From the NCBI GenBank assembly GCA_047967505.1, contig CM106539.1: a stretch of 64,000 bases of DNA. The stretch is one strand, 5' to 3'. Every line of letters begins with the position of its first letter. Position 1 is the first letter of the stretch. The position numbers were made by a program, and so were the translations under genes. The DNA is from Dipteris shenzhenensis. Lineage: Eukaryota; Polypodiophyta; Polypodiopsida; Gleicheniales. This document shows, piece by piece, positions 22,101-31,100 of this stretch. Below the pieces are notes generated by a model, which did no database searches, was not told the origin of the DNA, and worked only from the letters and a program-made list of their open reading frames with translations.

Positions 22101-25100
22101 CATCCACCCCGCTCCAACCCGCCCCCTCGCTGCTCTTTCACCCCCCCGCTTCACCCGCCCCCGCCTCATTCCGCTCCCCCCGCCCCCCGCTTCACCCCTC
22201 CACCCCCGCCATTCCAACCTCGCCCCCCCCCGCTCTCCCGCGCCCTTCCGTACTCCCCGCACCCCGCAGCCTTCACCCCGCCCTCCGCTTCGACCCCCCC
22301 GCCCCCTCACTTCGCCTCGCCCGCCTCACCCCCAGGCTCCACCTCCCGCTTCATCCCCTTCTTGGGTGGCAGCCTGTTTTTCCTCATCGGAAGCTTGCAG
22401 TTAGTCTTGGCGGTATGGCGGTCCCCAGCCCGGATCCGGAGGCCCAGTCGGACCCTCCCTCTCCAGATGCCTACCGCGTTATCCTGACAGAGCAACAATC
22501 ATCCCGTGTTCAGGAGGTAGCCATTGACTTTGCTCGTACCTCTGTTTACGGTAGAGTCATTGGACACTCCCCCTCCAGGTCTACCATCAGGGACTGGCTC
22601 CAGTCCACTCTCCTGCTAGAGGATGGCCATATTGAGGAGGTGGCCCTTATGGGAAGGGGCATCTTCTGGCTCAAACTCTCCAGTGAGAAAGCTGCGAGCA
22701 ATCTGATTGCCGGTTCCCCCACATCGGTGGATGGGAAGATCATCATGATAGTCCCGTGGTACCGTGGTTTCAGCGCAGCGGATTTCGATGTTCGGTTCCG
22801 TATACCTCGCCACCCAGTGACACTAGTTTTTCCAGGGCTTGCTACTGAGCTGCGGCCGATTGTCAGGGACTTGGGCTCCCATTTTGGCTGGGTTATGCAC
22901 GACACCTTTGCCGACGCGGTGACCACGGCAGGAGCTCCCCGAGTCCGTGTGGCTGTGGCGGATCCTGCGACTCTCCCTGCAGTGATCGAGATTGTGACAG
23001 GTGCCGGCAGCATCACCCAGAGCATGATAGTCACCGGACAGCCAGGTCAGTGCCTGTGGTGCCACGGCTTTGGGCACTTGGCGGCTGCTTGTCCACGTTT
23101 CGCCAGCTCGTCTCGACCCTCCCCGCCCCCGCCCCCTCCGCCCCCACCTCCCCCCCCCGGACAGCCACGTCAGGAGGAGCCGAGGCAGTCGGAGCCTGGG
23201 CCAGAGGTAGTGGGCGGTTGGACCGAGGTTCGAAGGAAAATAGGAAAGAATAAGAAGATTTCGGATAAAGGCAAGGAGGCAGAGGTTACCCTTCCTGCAG
23301 CAGCACTCTAAAGACCTGACAGGCAGATGCCCCAGGGACCTGGGAGAGCTTCTTCTTCGACGGCAGGCACACACACACACACACACACACATACACACAT
23401 GTGGGAAAGCATAGACATACATATGCAAATGTGTACACCGCCCGACCCGCAGTTTCAGCCCCCGCCTCCTCTTCCTCAGTCTCCTCCCCCCCCTCCCCCT
23501 CAGCCCCAGTTCCAGATGCATCCCCATCCCCATCCCCCTCCCTCCCCGGTCCCCCTCGCCTCTCCTACAGAGTTAGCTGCACCGTCGGCTTTCCAGCCGA
23601 GTGCAGCCCCCGCTCCACCTCCTCCACTTTCTCCGCCAGTCGCCTCCGTGGAGCCCGAGTCGCCTATCCCGCAGCCTCCTCCCCCTCCCCCCCCGATGGC
23701 AGGACACCCGGAGTCTATACCACCAGTGGAGCAGGCTTCCCTCTCCGGTAGCCCCTCAGTGGCAGACTCAGCGGGGTCTCAGCTCCAGGAGAGAGAGCTT
23801 CCTCGAGACTTTTACAGATCCGGCCCCTGGGACTACCTGGATGTGGCTGACCTTGGGACCTTTCCGGCTTGTCTCGACATTAGTATCTTCCTGCTCCGCA
23901 AAGGGGCGGATGGGAAGATTGCTGCCGTGGCTCCCAGGGATGGCCCTAGCTTCGCCTTCACGTTCCTCAGCGATGGCACCGAGACCTGGACAGACGACTC
24001 GGTGTGGGAGGCTCTCAGAGAGCAGACACACGCCCAGATTTGCTCCTGGATAGGCCCGTCCGGTGGGCAGCTCCTCGAGACTCAGTGGTCCGAGGGCGAT
24101 GTGCGCTTGCGGTGGCGTTGCGCTGCCAAACGTTTCCGACTGATTGTGATCCTCAGACCCCCCCTGTCATGGCCTCTTCCCCAGGATGTCAGAGCCTGGT
24201 CCCAACAGAAACTCCGAACCTTCTACGGGATGACCACTTCAGAGATCTCGAGCTGGCTCGAGAAAGCATTTGCTCATGGCACCAGAGGCCTCTCGCCATT
24301 GCTGAAGGTGTTGAAGAACGGGCAGGACGACCCCGTCTCCCCCTCCAAACCTTCTCATAAGCGGCAGCGCCTCCATTCCGATATGTCTGATTCTTCTTCG
24401 ACTTCGACCGCGAGCAGACAGCTGTTCGCAGCCCCCCATCCCTCTCCATGAGCCTACACCTCGTATCCTGGAATGTGAACGGGTTTCACTCTTCGGGCAC
24501 CCGTGGTCCCAGGAAGCTCATTTTGCGACAGGAACTTCAGCCTGCAGTGATTGGTCGATTGGATGTATTGTTGCTCCAGGAGCACAAGCTTTCTGCGGCT
24601 CATTCCCGTAGCTGCGGGAAGGTTCTCCCTGGACGCTCCTACACTTACTGGGAGCCTTCGATCGGCGCACAGGGGAGGAGCGGGGGTATCTGTACCTCCG
24701 TGTGCGAGCAGTTAGCCCAGGTAGTTTTCGGTCACGGCACGTTGATCCCAGGCCGAGCCCTTTGGGTAGGCCTGAATTTGGAGGGATCCAAAATAGGAAT
24801 CCTCAACATTTATGCTCCCACAGACCTCCGATGCAGAGCCACCTTCTGGAGGACACTTACAGGGATTCTTCCAGACATGGATTCCTGGATTGTTGGAGGA
24901 GACTTCAACAACCTGGAGACCTTGGAGGACCAGCAGGGTAGAGATCCGGAGTTCACAGGTATGGCTCAGGCAGAGCAGTCAGCTTGGGACTCTTTCATCT
25001 TCGCGACAGGAGGGAGGGACAGTTGGAGAGACCCGTCCTTCCGGCGTTGGCACGGGAGCCTGGACTTCTCTTGGGGCTTCCGCAAGGAGGGAGGCAGACT

Positions 25101-28100
25101 CCTGGAGAGGCTTGATAGATTTTATGTCAGTGATTGGGCCATCAGCAGAGGCGGCCAGGCGGGTATAGTTCCAGGGACGACACTCTCCGACCATGCGCCT
25201 GTGCTCCTATCATTAGATTCGGCAGCCCAGACTCTCCCCCCCCGATCATGCAGGATTCCCGACTCCATCTTCTCGAGGGTGGACGTGCGCAGCAGCATTT
25301 GCAGTCTTTGGGACAGAGACTGGGGGGAGGGCTTGGATCTGGTAGACTCGGTCGCGCAGGCTCTACAGGAGTCCAGCCAGATCTGCCAGCTCGCAGCCCT
25401 ACAGGTTCGACAGGATTGGTGGGGCAGAGAGAGAGCTCTTCGGAGGGACCTCGCCTCCATTCAGCGACTTCAGCAGTCTTCCCCGGGCTCGGAGGAGCTT
25501 CGGATCCAGGCCCTTCGAGCCAGAGCCCTCTTGGAGGAGACTCTCCAGCGTCGCTCCGAGTTCTCCTATCACGCCTCTCTCTCCTTCTGGGCCCGGAAGG
25601 GTGACCGGATGTGCAGGGAGTTCTTCAGGACGCACGGCCAGAGAGCTGCAGGTGATCAGCTTCGGAGTCTCAGGACAGCGGATGGTCACATCGTTACGGA
25701 TCCGGGGGAGGTCCTGGGGTTGGCCACTGACTTCTACAGGACCCTCTTCCAGCAGGAGCCGCTTGCCCCTCATGCTAGTCGTGCCCGTGAGGAGGTGTGG
25801 AGGCACATTCCATCCCTGGTCCAGCCTAGCATGCAGGCGACGTTGTTGGCGCCGTTCACCTCGGATGAGATGTTGGAGGCCTTGATGGCTATCGACGGAC
25901 AGAAATGCCCAGGTGAGGATGGGCTATCCCGAGCATTTTTCACCTCCTTTTGGGACCAGATCCATCAGCCCCTCCTTGCAGCTCTGCAGGGGATCTTCAG
26001 CAGCGGTCAGATGCCAGAGAGCCTTTCCTCAGGACTGATTTGCCTCATCCCGAAGGGAGGAGATAGACAGGAGATCCGCCAGTGGCGTCCGATCACTCTC
26101 CTTACCACTGCCTACAAAATCCTCGCCAAGATGATCAGTGCCAGAGTTCGTCCTCTACTTCCAGACATCGTCCATGACACTCAGACAGGCTTTGTCCAGG
26201 ATCGCAGCATCCTGGATAATGTCTTCACCTTTTCGGAGGCGGCGGAGTGGGCTCAGTACAGCGGATCACACCTTGCCATTTTACTTCTCGACTTCGAGAA
26301 GGCCTACGATCGCGTGGACTGGTCCTTTTTGGAGGGGACTCTGGAGCGGCTAGGTTTCCCGGCAGGTTGGATTCAGGGTATCTCAGCTTTGTACAGGACA
26401 GCGTCTAGCAGAGTCATCATTGGAGGCAGGATGGGTGAGCGCTTTAGCTTGGAGAGATCAGTACGTCAGGGCTGTCCCCTGGCTCCTTACCTGTTTCTCT
26501 TCTTCGCCGAGGCCATGACTTACTACCTTCGGGCGAGGTCCACAGGGCTCAGGGGTGTTCGCCTTCCACTCCGGGAGGACACGGAGCTTCTGGACTCGGA
26601 GTACGCAGATGATACAGCCCTTTATGTCCAGGACGATGAGAGGATGCTAGAGAGGGTGCGGATGGCCCTGGAGGTTTTCTGCTCGGCCGCTGGTGCGAAA
26701 ATCAACTGGAACAAATCAGTTGGTTTTCTCACAGACCCGGGGGCGTGTTCTCAGTGGGGGCGATTTCTGGGCTTCAGATGGATTCCACGTGGACAGACAG
26801 CTAGATACCTTGGCTTCCAGGTTGGCCTAGACATCACGCCAGCTCAGCAGTTTCTCCCGGTGCTAGATTCCATCCGACTGGAGCACTGCTAAGCTTTCCC
26901 TTGCAGGTCGTGCCTTGGTAGTTAACCAGGTCCTTCTAGCCACGGCTTGGTATGTGGCTTCCTGCTGGTGCTTCTCGAGATCCAGCGTGGCACAGCTCAG
27001 GAGGTTGGTTCGGAACTTCCTTTGGTCTGGGGAGGATGGGCATAGAGATACCAGAGCCAGGGTTGCTTGGCAGACAGTCATTCTTCCGCAGGCTGAGGGT
27101 GGTCTGGGGGTCATTGATCCAGAGCTTCAGAGTCAGGCCTTGTTAGGCAAGCTTATCGTTCGTGGCTTGACCCCAGGGGGACAGACGTGGAAGATGTTAC
27201 TTCAGCAGGGAGTCGGCTCTTGTGTCCCGCGCCGAGGTGGAGAGTGGCTAACGTCCCTCAGGTGGATCTTCACTTCCGCCCCGCTCACTCAGCCCCGCTC
27301 CCCACTCGTTCGTAGCCTCCTCATGGTTTGGAGGCGGCTCCGTCTCAGTCTCATTCAGTCCCCTCCCAGCTGTCAGGAGGAGATCGATCGACAGCCGCTT
27401 ATCTGGAACGGTCAGGTCAGAGATGCCGAGGGTCTTCAGTTGGGGGAGAGATCACATATCAGGTGGGACGGCTGGATGAGGGGGCCAGCCCGATCCCTCC
27501 GTGTCTGGAGGGATACATACAGACATCTGGAGATGACTGATTTGGCAGACGCAGCTGGAGGTGCACGTGGAGCCCAGGCGAGACGTACGGAGATCGACGG
27601 TGCGATCCCAGCTGCTTGGTTGGTTCCACCTGAGCATCAGATTCTCATGCCTGGTGACACCCGCTGGCTGGGACAGTTCACCCCCCGCGGCATTCCACTG
27701 GTGATCGCAGGACGCTTGGATGACTCTTCTATTTCCTTCTTCGCGGTCTCTGGGGATGGCCGACTCAGGAGAGAGGGTGTGCTCATCGACCCCCTACTCC
27801 CGTGGCAGAGGGTTCGGATCGTAGGCCTCTTGGGGAAGGTCTGGTGTACCGACCCTAGCATCGAGCAGGACCAGGTGCAGCTTTGGCGCCTTTGGCTCTG
27901 GGAGGGGCGGGCCTTGTCAGAGCTTGAGTGGGACCCAGGAGAGTGGTGGTGGCCAGAGATTGTGACAGGACAGGGGCCGACCTCCTTCTTCGCCTACAGT
28001 ACGACTCTGGGCAGGCGAGTTCTCGGGAGGATGCAGTGCCGCCCCCCCACCCAGCGACCCAGCTGGTACGCACAGGGTATTTCCAGGTTCTTTTTGCAGG

Positions 28101-31100
28101 CATTCTGGAAGGCCTTGTGGGAGAGCTGGCGGCCGCGGAAGATCTCATACTTCCTGTGGCTTCTTGCCCACAAAGGTCTTCCAGTGGGGAGCTGGTTGAG
28201 GCAGATAGGCCAGGACGGTTGCTGCCAGATTTGCCATGCGGATGAGGAGACACCAAAACACTGCCTGTGGAGTTGCACGCGCGCCCAGGAAGTGTGGAGG
28301 TGGACTTTTGGGATTCTTACTCGCGCAGCGCCAGAGCTAGGATTGATCACTTGGGGCGCGTTCTGTTGGTGCAGCACCGCACCTGGTCTTCATCACCTAT
28401 TCGAGGCATGCCAGCGGGACCCCACTTTCTTTATTACACAGGGGACGTGGGGACCGCTCGAGGGCATCCCACAGCACCTAGCAGAGGCTGATACAGGAGT
28501 CCGGGAGAGGCAGCCAGTCTGGGAGATTATTAGCAGCATCACAGGGTGGCACATCTGGACCTCGCGCTGCGCGCAGATCCTAGGTGGCACCTCCTTACCT
28601 ACTGCCCAGATCATGGCGGAGATTTGGAGTGACATTATTCATACTCTCAGAGGCCAGTGGGACCAGATTCAGGGAGACTCCCGGGCCGGTCAGGAGAAGC
28701 GGAGACGCTTCCTCCGGGCTTGGGACACACAGGGCCTCTTCTTCGCGCAGACTACGCAGGGCCTTCGGTGGCATTACTCACCACCCCGTTGGCTGTTCAT
28801 TCATACTCGTCTTATCCCTCCGTGAGAGGATGGTTTATTTTTTGCTACCTTTTAGGGCTGCGTCCGATTTGTGAACGCAGCCGTCAGCTATAAGCTGACC
28901 TCTTGTATCTTGTTCTCGAAGTAATATAATTAGCACTGTTTTTTCGGCAAAAAAAAAATCTGTTGTGAATGTAGCTTTGCAAGAGCTCTATAATTGAGAT
29001 GGCCCATTCTCTCATGCCAAAGATGAGTTTTAGCAAGCTGTGAATCTGAAATAGCAAATGCTTCAATAGAAAGTGCAGCTGAGTGATGATCAAGGTGATA
29101 AAGCCCCTTTTGCAAAGTGCTAGTGAGAACTATGGCATTGTCATCATGAAGATTATAAAGTAGGCATATGTAGCCTTAAAAAATCACTTTGAAACCTGAA
29201 GTGGCAATTGCTGAAATTGAAATCAAGTTGACTTCAATTCTAGGCACAAAAAGAACATTTGTCAGAGTGACAGGATGGCTTGAAATGGATGTGAGCTGCA
29301 CATCTCCGATTCCTTTTACAGCATAGGAAGCATTATTAGCACATGTGACAATCCCCCCTCGAGGTGCATCAGCTAAAGAATGAAACAACTGTCTGCAAGA
29401 TGTGACATGCTTGGAAGCACCACTATCAAAGTACCAGGACTGAGCATCATCAGCAGTAAAGAATGCATCAGCTTTGGAGGGATCAAATGAGCAATGGACA
29501 GTCCATGCCCAATCATTCTGAAGAGCATGTGCATGTGAAGCATCTTCTGGCTCATGGGATTCAATAGCATGAGAGGCATTAACTGCCAATCCTGCTTTCT
29601 TTTTCTCCGAAGCAATGCGCTTCCTGCATTCTGAAATGTCATGTCTAGGCTTGCGACAATAGTTGCATCTTTTCTTCTTTGACTGATCTACTGTATTTTT
29701 AGATGCATGGGAGGAATTGCAGCTGCTATGCGCAGATTTTGGGTTACCCATAGGCTTGGAAGCCTTGCCTCTTCCTGTCTGCAGTGAAGCAAATGCATGA
29801 TCAGGAATAATGGCTTGTCTATTAGCTCTACTTTGCTCTTCTTGCAAAAGCAAAGTAACTAGCTGATCAAAAGAATAGTGGTCTGGATTACCCATGGCCA
29901 CTAATCGAAGGGTTGTAGCAAACCCTTGATATGTATCTGGCAGTCCATTCAATGTGGTACTGACAAGCTGTGAATTTGGCACCACCTCATCAATGTTGGC
30001 AAGAGGTCCTTGACCTTTGTCAGGTATGCATCCATAGAGCCACCTTCATTCATGCTGACTTCTTGTAATTGCCTTCTCAAATATGCAACACGTGCCTCAT
30101 TGCGAATCTGATAGAGAGAAGCCAATTTATCCCAAGCATCCTTTGCTGTCCTGCAAGACCGGATGTGTGGAATAATGATTCTCTTGCATGATAAAGCAAT
30201 ACATGAATGTGCATTTGCATCTCTTGCATCCCATCTTGTCTGTTCCTAAGTTGGAAGAGTAGTAGCAGGAGTGCTAGAAGATGAGGCATTAGGAGTAGTA
30301 CCCCCTGCAGAGGGACCAGCAGTAGAGGCAACCACTGTAGCATTGGCTGGCCTCAGATCAACCCCAGAAACAATATTCCACAAATGCTTTGCAACAAGAA
30401 TATGTTTCATGAGATAAGACCACATCGGATAGTTGGTGCCATCCAACTTATCATCTTCACGAAGAACGCCAAATAGATCTTGATTGTTCCCAGCCATAGC
30501 AAATGTGATACCCTGAAAGAGACCTGAAAACCCAAAAGCCTCAAGGCGATCACTGCAAAAGCTGGCTGTCCAAAAAATGACAGCAAATATCTGCAAATTT
30601 CCAACCCAAATCAAAGGGCAAACCCAAATGTGACTGTGGCAGGCAATGTTCACTGCAAAAACAGCAAATCTGGCAAAAGCCCCAAATTTAATGAGGGCAA
30701 ATAGGCCAAAAAGAGGGCAAATTGATGCTTGACTTCTAGCTTATCAAACAATGAGCTAGGGGTTGCAGGGCATCAGAGCTAAGCTGCAATCAGTCAAGTG
30801 ATTTAAAATATCATTGTCTTACATATTGTGATTTTCATGGGGATTATATAATGGCTTGGCCTTTATGCTTGACTTCTAGCTTTTGAATGAGCTAGGAGTT
30901 GCGGGGCATTAGGGTAAAGTTACAATCCTTCTATTTTGCTGAAATTTTGCAAATGTAACCCAATGTATGCGAATCTGACTTAATGTCTTGTAGAAAAGAC
31001 AGAAAAGACTCAATGTCTGAAAATCTGACTCAATGTCCTGCAGATGTGATTCAATGTTCTCCAATCAGTCCCAATGTATTGCAATCAAAAGAGCAATTGC

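Larger units (their letters stand above)
21641..28958 (+). mobile_element. Full-length GC-rich L1-type LINE with three ORFs
   Basis: A 7.3-kb insertion with a 15-bp target duplication and a 10-A tail sits in the copia-2 GAG-pre-integrase region. Order: GC-rich 5' region, ORF1 with CCHC knuckle, an extra proline-rich ORF, ORF2 with APE endonuclease, RT and zf-RVT, and a 3' UTR of about 120 bp. Its base composition and CpG density are far higher than the surrounding AT-rich DNA, consistent with a young insertion that has not lost CpGs. One frameshift in ORF2 near 26878 is the only clear lesion. Confidence 0.96.

Noticed and set aside
21709-22487. Long Gly/Arg-rich and Pro-rich ORFs on both strands (up to 206 codons)
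   Set aside because: They reflect the C/T-versus-G/A strand bias of the LINE 5' UTR; lack of stop codons is expected from composition, and no domain is present.
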